Notes under the pieces: generated by a model
What the model saw: the letters and a program-made list of their open reading frames with translations, nothing else
Told to the model about the DNA's origin: nothing
The model's database searches: none
Shown: piece after piece, positions 41,154-52,919 of the stretch
How the letters are laid out: every line of letters begins with the position of its first letter
Position numbering within the stretch: the first letter of the stretch is position 1
Source of the DNA: an uncultured Vibrio sp.
Lineage (GTDB): Bacteria; Pseudomonadota; Gammaproteobacteria; Enterobacterales; Vibrionaceae
Direction: 5' to 3'
DNA length: 64,000 nt
Assembly: GCF_947488985.1 (NCBI RefSeq)
Contig: NZ_CANLBV010000015.1
Location: 1 to 64,000, forward strand
Program-made: the position numbers and the translations under genes

Positions 41154-42695
41154 ATGCAACTTAATTCCACTGAAATTAGCGATCTAATTAAACAACGTAT
41201 TGAATCTTTCGACGTTGTTAGTGAAGCTCGCAATGAAGGTACTATCGTTTCGGTAAGCGATGGCATCCTTAGCATTCACGGCCTAGCGGACGTGATGCAA
41301 GGTGAAATGATTGAACTACCGGGTGGCCGTTACGCGCTAGCACTTAACTTGAACCGTGATTCGGTTGGTGCTGTTGTAATGGGCCCATATGCTGACCTAC
41401 AGGAAGGCATGAAAGTTACAGGTACGGGTCGTATTCTAGAAGTACCAGTAGGTCCTGAAATGCTTGGTCGTGTGGTAAACACGCTAGGTGAGCCAATTGA
41501 TGGTAAAGGTCCTATTGATGCGAAATTGACTTCGCCTGTAGAAATTATCGCACCAGGTGTAATCGACCGTAAATCGGTAGATCAACCTGTTCAAACTGGT
41601 TACAAGTCAGTTGACTCAATGATCCCTATCGGTCGTGGTCAACGTGAACTTATTATCGGTGACCGTCAGACTGGTAAAACAGCGATGGCGATCGATGCGA
41701 TTATTAACCAAAAAAATTCTGGTATTTTCTCTATCTACGTTGCAATCGGCCAAAAAGCGTCGACTATTGCTAACGTAGTTCGCAAACTAGAAGAGCACGG
41801 CGCACTAGCAAACACTGTTGTTGTTGTTGCATCGGCTTCTGAATCTGCAGCGCTGCAATACCTTGCACCGTATGCTGGTTGTGCGATGGGTGAATACTTC
41901 CGTGATCGCGGTGAAGATGCACTGATTGTTTATGATGATCTATCTAAGCAAGCTGTTGCTTACCGTCAGATCTCACTATTGCTTAAGCGTCCACCAGGTC
42001 GTGAAGCGTTCCCAGGTGATGTTTTCTACCTTCACTCTCGTCTACTAGAGCGTGCTGCTCGTGTAAGCGAACACTACGTAGAAGAATTCACGAAAGGTGA
42101 AGTGAAAGGAAAGACTGGTTCTTTAACTGCTCTTCCTATCATCGAAACGCAAGCTGGTGACGTATCTGCATTCGTACCGACGAACGTAATCTCGATTACC
42201 GATGGTCAGATCTTCCTGCAAACTGAGCTATTCAACGCGGGCGTACGTCCAGCGGTTGACCCTGGTATCTCAGTATCTCGTGTAGGTGGTTCAGCGCAGA
42301 CTAAAATCATCAAGAAACTATCTGGCGGTATCCGTACAGCTCTAGCTCAATACCGTGAACTTGCAGCATTTGCACAGTTCTCATCGGATCTTGATGACGC
42401 GACTAAGAAGCAGCTAGACCATGGTCAAAAAGTAACAGAACTGATGAAGCAGAAACAATATGCTCCGATGTCTGTATTTGACCAATCTGTTGTCGTTTTC
42501 GCAGCAGAGCGTGGATACCTTCAAGACGTAGAGCTTTCTAAAGTTCTAGATTTTGAAGCAGCTTTACTGTCGTTTGCTCGTAGTCAATATGCAGATCTAG
42601 CGACACAGATCGACACAACGGGTGTTTACAACAATGATATCGAAGCCGAGCTGAAGAAGCTTGTTGACGATTTCAAAGCAACCCAGACCTGGTAA
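41154..42695 (+). CDS. atpA: ATP synthase subunit alpha
   Basis: A 513-aa noncatalytic nucleotide-binding subunit. The start is set at [17 protein letters not shown] (41154); an upstream in-frame ATG at 41124 lies inside atpH. The P-loop GDRQTGKT is near residue 169, and the signature [14 protein letters not shown] is near 366. Confidence 0.97.
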   Translation: MQLNSTEISDLIKQRIESFDVVSEARNEGTIVSVSDGILSIHGLADVMQGEMIELPGGRYALALNLNRDSVGAVVMGPYADLQEGMKVTGTGRILEVPVGPEMLGRVVNTLGEPIDGKGPIDAKLTSPVEIIAPGVIDRKSVDQPVQTGYKSVDSMIPIGRGQRELIIGDRQTGKTAMAIDAIINQKNSGIFSIYVAIGQKASTIANVVRKLEEHGALANTVVVVASASESAALQYLAPYAGCAMGEYFRDRGEDALIVYDDLSKQAVAYRQISLLLKRPPGREAFPGDVFYLHSRLLERAARVSEHYVEEFTKGEVKGKTGSLTALPIIETQAGDVSAFVPTNVISITDGQIFLQTELFNAGVRPAVDPGISVSRVGGSAQTKIIKKLSGGIRTALAQYRELAAFAQFSSDLDDATKKQLDHGQKVTELMKQKQYAPMSVFDQSVVVFAAERGYLQDVELSKVLDFEAALLSFARSQYADLATQIDTTGVYNNDIEAELKKLVDDFKATQTW

Positions 42696-42743
42696 TTGGT
42701 GGGTGGCCTTAGGGTCACCTCATACCATTAACGGAGAGTAACG

Positions 42744-43610
42744 ATGGCCGGCGCAAAAGAGATACGTAATAAAATCGGTAGTGTTAAAAGCACACAGAAG
42801 ATTACGAAAGCAATGGAAATGGTAGCAGCTTCAAAAATGCGTCGTTCTCAAGACGCTATGGAGGCTACTCGTCCATATGCAGAAACAATGCGTAAAGTGA
42901 TCGGTCATTTGGCTAACGGCAGCCTTGAGTATAAGCATCCTTATCTTGAGGAACGTGAAGCCAAACGTGTTGGTTACATCATCGTTTCTACAGACCGTGG
43001 TCTTTGTGGTGGTTTGAACATTAACTTGTTCAAGAAAGCCATGAATGACATGCAAGAGTGGTCTGGTAAAGGTGCTGATGTTGAGCTTGCAATTGTAGGT
43101 TCAAAAGCAACAGCATTTTTCAACAACAGCGGCGCGAAAGTAGCAGCTCAAGTTTCTGGCCTAGGCGATAGCCCAAGCCTTGAGGACTTAATCGGCTCTG
43201 TAAGCGTAATGCTGAAGAAATATGATGAAGGTGAATTAGATCGCCTGTACGTAGTGTTCAACAAGTTTGAAAACACTATGGTACAAGAACCAACGATCGA
43301 TCAATTACTTCCTTTGCCGAAATCGGATAGCGAAGACATGCAGCGCGATCATGCTTGGGACTACATTTATGAGCCTGAGCCAAAACTACTACTAGATGCA
43401 CTATTGGTTCGTTATGTCGAATCTCAAGTGTATCAAGGTGTGGTAGAGAACCTTGCTTGTGAGCAAGCGGCTCGAATGATTGCAATGAAAGCTGCAACCG
43501 ACAACGCTCATGACCTAATCGAAGATTTAGAGCTTGTGTACAACAAGGCGCGTCAAGCGGCTATTACACAAGAACTTTCTGAAATCGTTTCAGGCGCAGC
43601 AGCGGTTTAA
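42744..43610 (+). CDS. atpG: ATP synthase subunit gamma
   Basis: A 288-aa central rotor shaft. Start [34 protein letters not shown] and end [12 protein letters not shown] form the coiled-coil pair, with the DRGLCGGLN motif near residue 80. Confidence 0.97.
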   Translation: MAGAKEIRNKIGSVKSTQKITKAMEMVAASKMRRSQDAMEATRPYAETMRKVIGHLANGSLEYKHPYLEEREAKRVGYIIVSTDRGLCGGLNINLFKKAMNDMQEWSGKGADVELAIVGSKATAFFNNSGAKVAAQVSGLGDSPSLEDLIGSVSVMLKKYDEGELDRLYVVFNKFENTMVQEPTIDQLLPLPKSDSEDMQRDHAWDYIYEPEPKLLLDALLVRYVESQVYQGVVENLACEQAARMIAMKAATDNAHDLIEDLELVYNKARQAAITQELSEIVSGAAAV

Positions 43611-43643
43611 TCGCTTATTCATTTTAAGCTTAGGTAAAACTAA

Positions 43644-45065
<1,422 letters not shown>

Positions 45066-45083
45066 GGCTAACTAGGAGGCGAT

Positions 45084-45506
45084 ATGGCAGCAATAACCTT
45101 TCACCTAGACGTAGTGAGTGCAGAGAAAAAACTTTTCTCTGGTCTTGTTGAAACGTTTCAGGTGACCGGTAGTGAGGGTGAACTTGGTATTTTCCATGGT
45201 CACTGTCCACTGCTGACCGCTATCAAGCCTGGCATGGTGCGTATTGTTAAGCAGCACGGCCACGAAGAAATCATTTATGTTTCTGGTGGTATGGTAGAAG
45301 TTCAGCCTGGTACAGCAACTGTACTGGCTGATACGGCTATCCGTGGTGAAGAGCTAGACGCAGCAAAGGCGGAAGAAGCTAAGCGCAAGGCTGTGGAGAA
45401 TATCCAAAATCAGCATGGCGACATAGACTTCGCACAAGCGGCCGGTGAACTGGCTAAAGCCATTGCTCAGTTACGAGTTATCGAACTGACAAAGCAGCGC
45501 CGTTAA
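45084..45506 (+). CDS. atpC: ATP synthase subunit epsilon
   Basis: A 140-aa rotor subunit with an N-terminal beta-sandwich ([34 protein letters not shown]) and two C-terminal helices that can inhibit ATP hydrolysis. Last gene of the operon. Confidence 0.96.
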   Translation: MAAITFHLDVVSAEKKLFSGLVETFQVTGSEGELGIFHGHCPLLTAIKPGMVRIVKQHGHEEIIYVSGGMVEVQPGTATVLADTAIRGEELDAAKAEEAKRKAVENIQNQHGDIDFAQAAGELAKAIAQLRVIELTKQRR

Positions 45507-45534
45507 TCTTTTATAAGATGATTGGCTCTGAGAT

Positions 45535-45560
45535 AAAGGCGACCTAAGGGTCGCCTTTTT
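45535..45560 (+). terminator. Terminator of the atp operon
   Basis: 10-bp arms aaaggcgacc / ggtcgccttt, loop taag, then T run. Confidence 0.9.
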
Positions 45561-45695
45561 GCATATTTGGATGACCAAAAACGTTTCTCTAATTTATCCG
45601 TATTGGTTAAGTGGTTAAATAGCTGCTGATTTTAGTTATTTGTCAAAAACGGTTACAATGACTGCTTAATAAAAATAACGTTGGATAGGTTTACA

Positions 45696-47054
45696 ATGAA
45701 GTTTAGTGCAGTAATTCTCGCGGCGGGCAAAGGTACTCGCATGTATTCTAATATGCCAAAGGTTCTGCATACGCTTGCGGGCAAGCCTATGGTGAAGCAT
45801 GTTATCGATACCTGTAATGGTCTAGGCGCTCAAAACATCAATCTGGTTTACGGCCACGCTGGTGATCAGATGAAGGCAACCTTAGCTGAAGAATCGGTTA
45901 ATTGGGCGCTGCAAGCGGAGCAGCTAGGCACCGGCCACGCAGTGGATCAGGCCTCTGCGCATTTTGCTGATGATGAAAAAGTATTGGTGCTATACGGTGA
46001 TGTGCCACTGATCTCTCCTGAAACCATTGAAAACCTATTGGATGCTCAACCAAACGGTGGCATTGCACTGCTTACAGTCGTGTTAGACAACCCTATGGGG
46101 TACGGTCGCATTATTCGTCGTAATGGCCCAGTTGTGGCTATCGTTGAACAAAAAGATGCCACCGATGAGCAGAAGCTTATCAAAGAGATCAATACTGGCG
46201 TTATGGTGGCGACGGGCGGCGATCTCAAGCGTTGGTTATCCGGCCTAAGCAACGACAACGCACAAGGTGAATACTACCTGACTGACGTTATCGCAGCTGC
46301 TCACGATGAAGGTCGTGCCGTTGAAGCCGTACACCCAGTCAGCCCAATTGAAGTGGAAGGCGTTAACGATCGTTCACAACTGGCTCGCCTAGAGCGCGCT
46401 TACCAAGCTGGGCAAGCTGACAAGCTATTGAAGCAGGGCGTTATGCTACGCGATCCAAGTCGCTTTGATCTGCGCGGCGAGCTTCAGTGCGGTATGGATG
46501 TTGAGATTGATACCAACGTTATCATCGAAGGCAGCGTAAGCATTGGCGATAACGTGGTTATCGGCACGGGCTGTGTATTGAAAGACTGTGAGATTGACGA
46601 CAACACCATCGTTCGTCCATACAGCGTAATTGAAGGGGCGACCGTTGGTGAAGACTGTACTGTTGGTCCTTTCACTCGTCTACGCCCGGGTGCGGATATG
46701 CGTAACAATTCGCACGTCGGCAACTTTGTTGAAGTGAAGAACACTTGCCTTGGTGAAGGCTCTAAAGCCAACCACCTGACTTATCTTGGTGATGCTGAAA
46801 TTGGTCAGCGCGTAAACGTGGGTGCGGGTGCAATTACTTGTAACTACGATGGGGCGAATAAGTTTAAGACCATCATTGGTGATGACGTGTTTGTAGGCTC
46901 AGACAGTCAACTGATAGCACCTGTTACTATTGGTAATGGTGCGACGTTGGGTGCTGGCTCTACAGTTACACGTGATGTATCGGAAAATGAGCTGGTTATC
47001 AGCCGAGCTAAAGAGCGTAAGATCGCAGACTGGAAACGTCCGACGAAGAAGTAA
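45696..47054 (+). CDS. glmU: Bifunctional N-acetylglucosamine-1-phosphate uridyltransferase / glucosamine-1-phosphate acetyltransferase
   Basis: A 452-aa enzyme making UDP-GlcNAc for peptidoglycan and LPS. The start is ATG 45696 ([18 protein letters not shown]), not the in-frame TTG at 45681. The nucleotidyltransferase domain has the LAAGKGTRM signature. From about residue 250 the left-handed beta-helix acetyltransferase repeats follow ([17 protein letters not shown]). It follows the atp operon, as in E. coli and vibrios. Confidence 0.97.
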   Translation: MKFSAVILAAGKGTRMYSNMPKVLHTLAGKPMVKHVIDTCNGLGAQNINLVYGHAGDQMKATLAEESVNWALQAEQLGTGHAVDQASAHFADDEKVLVLYGDVPLISPETIENLLDAQPNGGIALLTVVLDNPMGYGRIIRRNGPVVAIVEQKDATDEQKLIKEINTGVMVATGGDLKRWLSGLSNDNAQGEYYLTDVIAAAHDEGRAVEAVHPVSPIEVEGVNDRSQLARLERAYQAGQADKLLKQGVMLRDPSRFDLRGELQCGMDVEIDTNVIIEGSVSIGDNVVIGTGCVLKDCEIDDNTIVRPYSVIEGATVGEDCTVGPFTRLRPGADMRNNSHVGNFVEVKNTCLGEGSKANHLTYLGDAEIGQRVNVGAGAITCNYDGANKFKTIIGDDVFVGSDSQLIAPVTIGNGATLGAGSTVTRDVSENELVISRAKERKIADWKRPTKK

Positions 47055-47090
47055 CCTTTCGCTACCAGCTAGTAAAATCTAATTCCAATC

Positions 47091-47121
47091 AAAGCCAGTA
47101 ACGCAAGTTACTGGCTTTTTT
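47091..47121 (+). terminator. Terminator of glmU
   Basis: Perfect 12-bp arms aaagccagtaac / gttactggcttt with a gcaa tetraloop and T run. Confidence 0.92.
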
Positions 47122-47223
47122 GTCAGAATTTACTGACAGCTAAAGAATAGATTTGCCAATTGCATTTTGTTGGAGGATTGTTAGTATTCAGGTTACAGTT
47201 CGGTAAGTTTGGGTTAATGCATC

Positions 47224-48900
47224 GTGATATTGGTTGAAAAGAAATGGCAAACATTGCCGATCATTATTTTGTCTTTTTCAATGTTAATAGGTCTCTATGG
47301 CTTTTATGTCACCTTGGAAAAGTTAGTGGTGGAGAATGAGCGCGATCATCTTGTTTCTTTGATGTCCGATGTTATCTATGAAATTCGTGAAGACAGTGAG
47401 TTATTTACGACTGGCGTGGATGTTGATCACTATATTGGAGGGTTAACTCAAGCCAATACTCGCCTTCGAATTCAAGTGATCAATACCGATGGGGTAGTGA
47501 TAGGGGATACGGACTTATCTGAGCATGCATTGGCGAGAGTGGAAAACCACGCTAACCGCCCCGAATTCCAACAAGCGCTTCAGCAAGGTATTGGCAGTGA
47601 TGTCCGTTTTAGTACCGTGACCTCCATAGACCGAATCTATTATTCAATGAAAGAGAGCGTTAACGGGCAAGATTTCGTTGTCGTGATCTCCTCACCAATG
47701 CATCAATTGAAACAGATGAACTTCCAATTAATGGGAATACTGGTAGGCATGGTCGTGCTGAGCTTAAGTTTCTTGATTGGCACCTCTTACGTGAGCAATC
47801 GCCAAATCGTTCATCGAGTGGAAGAGGAGCAAAAGAAGCAGGATGAACGCATTCGCCAAAGAACCCATGAAATTGAGCTGATGCATCGCCTTGCGACTAT
47901 GCTGGCCGCGTGCAGCAACATGGTTGAGGCGCAGCAGATCGTTTCAGATATATTACCGCGTATTCTTGGTCAGGTGAATGGCAGTGTCTCTCTGATACGC
48001 GCCTCGCGTAACCAGTTGGTTACCCAGCTTGATTGGGGAGAAACATGGCCAGGCAGTGTAAGCTTTGCTCCGGAAGAGTGCTGGTCGCTTCGCAAAGGGC
48101 GTGCCCACCTATCGAATAATGATTTTCATTCTCTTACTTGTGGTCACATGCACGAAATGGACAACAATCAAACCTTGTGTATTCCACTGACAGCACACGG
48201 CAATACCATTGGTATTATGCACCTCTACTTTGGTCAAGGTGATATCAAGATTGACCCGATTATTGAACAGTTGGCTTTTAGTGTTTCGGAGCACTTGGGG
48301 CTCGCTTTGGCCAACCTCAGCTTGCAAGAGAAACTGCGTTCTCAAGCATTGAGCGATCCACTGACTGGCTTATTCAACCGTCGCTTCTTCGAGCAGAAGC
48401 TGGAAGAGCACTCAATGAATTCTGCCACCAGCGAACAACCATTGTCGTTGTTGATGCTCGATCTCGATCACTTCAAGCGCTTTAATGACAATTTTGGTCA
48501 TGATGCGGGTGATTTCGTATTGAAAGAGATCAGTGCGCTACTTAAACAAAGTGTGAGTGAAGATGAGATTGCTTGTCGATTGGGTGGTGAAGAGTTAGCT
48601 TTGCTGCTTCCGCATTACACCATGCAGCAAGCGACTGAGTTTGGACAAATCTTGTGTGATGCTGTGCGTTCTATGCACCTTGAACACAAAGGCCTATCAT
48701 TAGGTCAGCTTGGAGTTTCAATTGGTGTGGCGACCTATCCTAAGCCAGCCTCTGATACCGAATCTCTGGTTAAGATGGCTGACAACGCACTCTATATGGC
48801 CAAAGACATGGGTCGTAGCCGAGTGGTTAACTATGATGAATACAGCCGCCAGAAAGCGCCTGCGCTAGAAGTGGTCGATGGTGAAGTCGCTGCGAAATAA
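47224..48900 (+). CDS. Membrane diguanylate cyclase with GAF domain
   Basis: A 558-aa protein with a GTG start (VILVEKKWQTLPIII) as the best-fitting start in frame; no good ribosome site is visible, so the start is uncertain. Two membrane helices (about 11-33 and 171-193) enclose a periplasmic sensor domain of about 135 residues, probably Cache-like. A coiled coil and a GAF-like domain (about 225-370) with cysteines in EECWSLRKG and SLTCGHM follow. The GGDEF domain (about 385-545) has the active site RLGGEEL, the D-x-D start (LMLDLDHFKRFND) and LTGLFNRRFF. It should make cyclic di-GMP; the signal is unknown. Confidence 0.88.
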   Translation: MILVEKKWQTLPIIILSFSMLIGLYGFYVTLEKLVVENERDHLVSLMSDVIYEIREDSELFTTGVDVDHYIGGLTQANTRLRIQVINTDGVVIGDTDLSEHALARVENHANRPEFQQALQQGIGSDVRFSTVTSIDRIYYSMKESVNGQDFVVVISSPMHQLKQMNFQLMGILVGMVVLSLSFLIGTSYVSNRQIVHRVEEEQKKQDERIRQRTHEIELMHRLATMLAACSNMVEAQQIVSDILPRILGQVNGSVSLIRASRNQLVTQLDWGETWPGSVSFAPEECWSLRKGRAHLSNNDFHSLTCGHMHEMDNNQTLCIPLTAHGNTIGIMHLYFGQGDIKIDPIIEQLAFSVSEHLGLALANLSLQEKLRSQALSDPLTGLFNRRFFEQKLEEHSMNSATSEQPLSLLMLDLDHFKRFNDNFGHDAGDFVLKEISALLKQSVSEDEIACRLGGEELALLLPHYTMQQATEFGQILCDAVRSMHLEHKGLSLGQLGVSIGVATYPKPASDTESLVKMADNALYMAKDMGRSRVVNYDEYSRQKAPALEVVDGEVAAK

Positions 48901-48921
48901 GTAGAAGTAAAATTTAGATAG

Positions 48922-48951
48922 AAAAAAGAGCGAGTAATCTCGCTCTTTTTT
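48922..48951. terminator. Bidirectional terminator between the cyclase and punC
   Basis: Arms aaaaaagagcgag / ctcgctctttttt with loop taat, usable by both converging genes. Confidence 0.88.
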
Positions 48952-48969
48952 GTTTCCGTAAATGAGGAA

Positions 48970-50181
48970 CTAGTCTTGTTTCTCGTCAGCGACTACTCGA
49001 GAGTTATCTGGTGTCGCGAAATGCTCAGACAGCTCCTTGTTCGAAACAATGTAGCCAACCCACAATGCGGCCAAACAAATCACAACCGCGATGCCTGTTG
49101 CGCTTAGTGCTTGGCTCGCCATTGCAGCTACCAATGCGCTTGATAGGCCACTGATGCTGATTTGCAGACTGTTCTGTAGGCCTGCCGCTGTTGCAGGGCT
49201 TTGCTTCGCACTTGATAGGGCACGGTTTACGACGATTGGGTACAGTGCGCCATTTGCTACAGCAATCAAACAGAAAGGTGCTAGTAGAGGCCAGATTGAT
49301 GTCAGTTCCCACTGTGATGCGATGAAGATAAGCATTGCAGCAACGCTGAATAAACCAATTAGATTTCTTAGTACTACGCTATCGCCATATTTCTTCACTG
49401 CTTGCTTACCGAAGTAACCACCTGCCATGAATGCGATAGTTTGTGGGATAAAGCTTAAGCCGATGTCTTTTGCTTCATAGCCTAGCTGAGCCATGATCTC
49501 TGGCATACCGGTTAGGTAAGCGAAGAACGCCGCTGAAGCCGATGCAAACATCAATACATTGCCCATGTAAGGCTTTGATTTAAGAAGTGTCTTAATGTCT
49601 GTTTTGATAGATGTTTGTTTTACTTCTGGCGCTTCCTTCGGTTGAGCCATCGTGGTTGCTACCAGCAGTGTACCCATCAGCGTTAACGTGATGAAGATGC
49701 TGTGCCAGCCGAAGTTGTCAGCCAGTAGAACACCAAGTTGAGGTGCCAATGCTGGAGAGAGCGCTACCAAAGGCATGATGGTTGCAAAAATTTGTTGGCT
49801 GCTGCTTTGAGAGTAACGCTTAATCACCATTGCTTGCCAAATTACCGCAGGTGCACATACACCGATTGCTTGAATGAAGCGCAGTGTCAGTAGGTGCCAT
49901 ACCTCGGTGCTGAATGCCAAGCCGAATGAAGCTGCCGTAAAGATAACAAGACCAACTGCTAGTGTATTTCGGTGGCCGTATTTATCACTCGCCAGACCCC
50001 AAAGAAGCTGACCCATAGCCATACCACCAAGGAACACAGTAAGAGATAGGGCGATCTGCTCAGGACCGGTTGCGAAATCGATTTCCATCGCCTTAAATGC
50101 AGGAAGGTACATATCGGTCGCAATAAAACCAAGCATTGAAAGTACTGCAAGGTAGACCAATTGAAATTTAGAAATATTCAT
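48970..50181 (-). CDS. punC: Purine nucleoside transporter PunC-like MFS permease
   Basis: A 403-aa twelve-helix transporter of the Bcr/CflA branch of the major facilitator superfamily. Clear resemblance to E. coli YdhC/PunC runs throughout: LGFIATDMYLPAF at 18, WGLASDKYGHR near 61, FIQAIGVCAPAVIWQAMV near 102, ANGALYPIVV near 312. PunC imports purine nucleosides in E. coli. It is divergent from a PunR-like LysR regulator, as in E. coli, which supports the naming. Confidence 0.82.
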   Translation of the reverse strand: MNISKFQLVYLAVLSMLGFIATDMYLPAFKAMEIDFATGPEQIALSLTVFLGGMAMGQLLWGLASDKYGHRNTLAVGLVIFTAASFGLAFSTEVWHLLTLRFIQAIGVCAPAVIWQAMVIKRYSQSSSQQIFATIMPLVALSPALAPQLGVLLADNFGWHSIFITLTLMGTLLVATTMAQPKEAPEVKQTSIKTDIKTLLKSKPYMGNVLMFASASAAFFAYLTGMPEIMAQLGYEAKDIGLSFIPQTIAFMAGGYFGKQAVKKYGDSVVLRNLIGLFSVAAMLIFIASQWELTSIWPLLAPFCLIAVANGALYPIVVNRALSSAKQSPATAAGLQNSLQISISGLSSALVAAMASQALSATGIAVVICLAALWVGYIVSNKELSEHFATPDNSRVVADEKQD

Positions 50182-50344
50182 AAGATGCCATTAAGCTAAA
50201 AGTAGTGATGCATTTATCATCAAAAAAATTGTTTGATAGACAGAAGTGAAAGCCCCTGTTTATTTATGCTGACATTCTATTTTTCAGACCTGATAAAATA
50301 AAACGCTAAAATATGTGGTTATCAATCAAAAAATTTGAAGGCTT

Positions 50345-51262
50345 ATGTTCTCTAAATCCTCTTTAGAAATGCTCGATACGGTTGCTCGCCTAGGTAGTTT
50401 TACGGCTGCTGCGGAGCAATTGCATAAAGTACCATCAGCGATCAGCTATGGTGTTAGGCAGGTCGAACAAGAACTGGATGTATTACTTTTCAGACGTTTA
50501 CCGAGAAAGGTTGAGCTGACGCCTGCAGGTGAACTGTTCATTGAAGAGGCGCGTGCTCTGCTCAGGCAAATGGAAGAGGTCAGCGCCCAGACGCGACGCG
50601 CTGCTCGTGGTTGGAAGAAAACCTTGAGGTTAACGCTCGATAACGTGGTGAAGCTCGACAAGATGAAACCGATGATTGAAGAGTTCTACCAAACGTTTGA
50701 GTTTGCAGAACTTCAGATCAACATGGAGGTGTTCAACGGCTCTTGGGAGGCCATTGCACAGGGTCGGGCGGACATCGTGATTGGTGCTACTTCCGCGATT
50801 CCAGTCGGTGGTGACTTTGAGGTGAAAGACATGGGACGCTTAGATTGGGCGTTTGTGATGTCGCCAAGTCACCCGTGTGTGCGAGAGCAAAGCCTCAATG
50901 AAGAGTTTGTGAGTCAGTTTCCAGCAATCTGTTTGGATGATACCTCTAGCGTGCTACCTAAACGCCACACTGGGCACTATGGTAATCAAAGACGGCTATT
51001 GTTACCCAACTGGCACAGTGCGATTGAGTGTCTCAAAAATGGTGTTGGAGTGGGCTACATGCCAAGACATATCGCCGCGCCTATTATCAAGCAAGGCTTG
51101 CTGGTGGAGAAAATCTTGCCTGAGCCTAGCCCACAGAGTCATTGTTGTCTGGTGTGGCGAAAAGACGATAATCATAAATTGATCGAATGGATGGTGAAAT
51201 ACCTAGGATCGAGCGAGCAACTTTATCAGGACTGGTTGGATCATCGCGAAGCGATCGAGTGA
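50345..51262 (+). CDS. punR: LysR-type regulator PunR-like
   Basis: A 305-aa LysR activator. The N-terminal winged helix has LDTVARLGSFTAAAEQLHKVPSAISYGVRQ split over about 10-40, and the effector domain includes VFNGSWEAIAQGRADIVIGA and IPVGGDFEVKDMG, all close to E. coli YdhB/PunR. It is divergent from punC with a 163-bp gap, where its binding sites should lie. Confidence 0.84.
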   Translation: MFSKSSLEMLDTVARLGSFTAAAEQLHKVPSAISYGVRQVEQELDVLLFRRLPRKVELTPAGELFIEEARALLRQMEEVSAQTRRAARGWKKTLRLTLDNVVKLDKMKPMIEEFYQTFEFAELQINMEVFNGSWEAIAQGRADIVIGATSAIPVGGDFEVKDMGRLDWAFVMSPSHPCVREQSLNEEFVSQFPAICLDDTSSVLPKRHTGHYGNQRRLLLPNWHSAIECLKNGVGVGYMPRHIAAPIIKQGLLVEKILPEPSPQSHCCLVWRKDDNHKLIEWMVKYLGSSEQLYQDWLDHREAIE

Positions 51263-51311
51263 TCTCTTTATTGGATGATCCTTTTCAAGTTTGAGCCAAA
51301 TCTTCACCGAT

Positions 51312-51341
51312 AAAAAAGAGCGAGTATTCACTCGCTCTTTT
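51312..51341. terminator. Bidirectional terminator between punR and ilvA
   Basis: Arms aaaagagcgagt / actcgctctttt with loop attc, between converging genes. Near copy of the hairpin at 48922. Confidence 0.87.
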
Positions 51342-51372
51342 GGGGTTGATATTCAATCTACAGGTCTATTGC

Positions 51373-52917
51373 TTAAGACAAGAAGAACTTGTAAGAAGGG
51401 TTATCGGTTTCATCTTTGCATTGATAACCTAGCTCTCTGAGGTGAGATGAGAACTGCGCCAAATCATCATCACCAAGTTCAAAGCCACACAGTACTCGGC
51501 CGTAATCGGCACCGTGGTTGCGATAGTTGAACAAGCTGATGTTCCAGTGAGTGCCTAAGGTATCAAGGAACTTAATCAGTGCCCCTGGGTACTCTGGAAA
51601 CTCAAAGCTGTATAGACGCTCTTTCAATGGCTTCGCTGGTCTACCGCCAATCATGTAGCGAATGTGCAGTTTGGCCATCTCATCATCAGAGAGATCAACA
51701 ACCGGATAGTCATCTTGGCGTAGGTCATTGATGATGTGGTCGAGCTCTTCCTGCCCGTTTTGCAAACGCACACCCACGAAGATATTGGCAAGACTTTCAT
51801 CATTGTGGCGGTAGTTAAACTCCGTCACCGCTCGGCCGCCAATCAGGTTACAAAATTCCAAGAACGCACCTTGTCGCTCTGGAATGGTCACTGCCAGCAA
51901 ACCTTCGCGCTTCTCACCCAGCTCACAACGTTCAGAGACATAACGCAAACCGTGGAAGTTAGTGTTCGCGCCCGACAATACCGTCGCCAATTGCTTGTCT
52001 TGCAGTTGATTCTGCTCGGCAAACTTCTTTAAACCAGCGAGAGCCAGCGCCCCTGAAGGTTCAGCAATCGCGCGCGTGTCTTCAAAGATGTCTTTGACTG
52101 CCGCACAGATCTCATCGCTAGACACCGCAATATGGCCATCAATGTACTGTTGGCATAGGCGGAATGTCTCTTCACCAATGCGTTTAACGGCTACGCCATC
52201 AGCAAACATGCTGACCTGATCAAGCACCACGGGCTCACCCGCATCGAGTGCCGCTTTCAAGCAAGCTGACTCTTCCGGCTCTACCGCAATGACCTTAATC
52301 TCTGGCATCAGCTGTTTAACTAACACAGCAACACCAGCGGCCAAGCCACCACCACCAACAGGCACAAAGATGTAATCCATGTGGCCATTCTGCTGAAGCA
52401 TCTCCATGCCCATTGTGCCTTGCCCTGCGATCACCAGCGGGTGATCGAAAGGAGGCACAAAGGTGTAGCCGTGTTCAGCTGAAAGGCGTTCAGCCTCTGC
52501 CTTAGCCTCATCAAAGTTGCTGCCGTGCAAAACGACGTTACCGCCAAAGCCACGTACCGCATCAACCTTTATGTCCGGTGTGGTTTTTGGCATCACGATC
52601 GTGGTTTGAATGCCTAGCTTAGCACCAGACAGCGCCATGCCTTGAGCGTGGTTCCCCGCTGATGCTGTAATCACCCCTGCGGCTTTTTGCTGATCAGAAA
52701 GGCTTGATACCATGTTGTAGGCACCGCGCAGCTTAAATGAGTGCACCGGCTGACGGTCTTCTCGTTTAAGCTGCACCTGATTGCCAATACGCGTGCTTAA
52801 ACGCGGCATCTCTTGGAGAGGGGTCACGATTGCCGCTTCGTAAACCGGCGCTCTCAGGATCTGACGCAGATAATCTGCGCCAGTTTGTTGGTGGAGGCTG
52901 ACCGTGTCATCACTCAT
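51373..52917 (-). CDS. ilvA: Threonine ammonia-lyase, biosynthetic
   Basis: A 514-aa PLP enzyme deaminating threonine to 2-oxobutyrate, the first step to isoleucine. The PLP lysine is in HSFKLRGAYNM near residue 60, and the glycine loop is VGGGGLAAGVA near 188. Two C-terminal ACT-like regulatory domains (about 325-510) give isoleucine feedback. Last gene of the ilv operon; its start is 2 nt from the ilvD stop. Confidence 0.96.
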   Translation of the reverse strand: MSDDTVSLHQQTGADYLRQILRAPVYEAAIVTPLQEMPRLSTRIGNQVQLKREDRQPVHSFKLRGAYNMVSSLSDQQKAAGVITASAGNHAQGMALSGAKLGIQTTIVMPKTTPDIKVDAVRGFGGNVVLHGSNFDEAKAEAERLSAEHGYTFVPPFDHPLVIAGQGTMGMEMLQQNGHMDYIFVPVGGGGLAAGVAVLVKQLMPEIKVIAVEPEESACLKAALDAGEPVVLDQVSMFADGVAVKRIGEETFRLCQQYIDGHIAVSSDEICAAVKDIFEDTRAIAEPSGALALAGLKKFAEQNQLQDKQLATVLSGANTNFHGLRYVSERCELGEKREGLLAVTIPERQGAFLEFCNLIGGRAVTEFNYRHNDESLANIFVGVRLQNGQEELDHIINDLRQDDYPVVDLSDDEMAKLHIRYMIGGRPAKPLKERLYSFEFPEYPGALIKFLDTLGTHWNISLFNYRNHGADYGRVLCGFELGDDDLAQFSSHLRELGYQCKDETDNPSYKFFLS

Positions 52918-52919
52918 AG

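Noticed and set aside
48922-51341. Two similar gagcgag/ctcgctc hairpins as a mobile repeat
   Set aside because: Both lie between converging genes and have flanking A/T runs, so they are ordinary bidirectional terminators.
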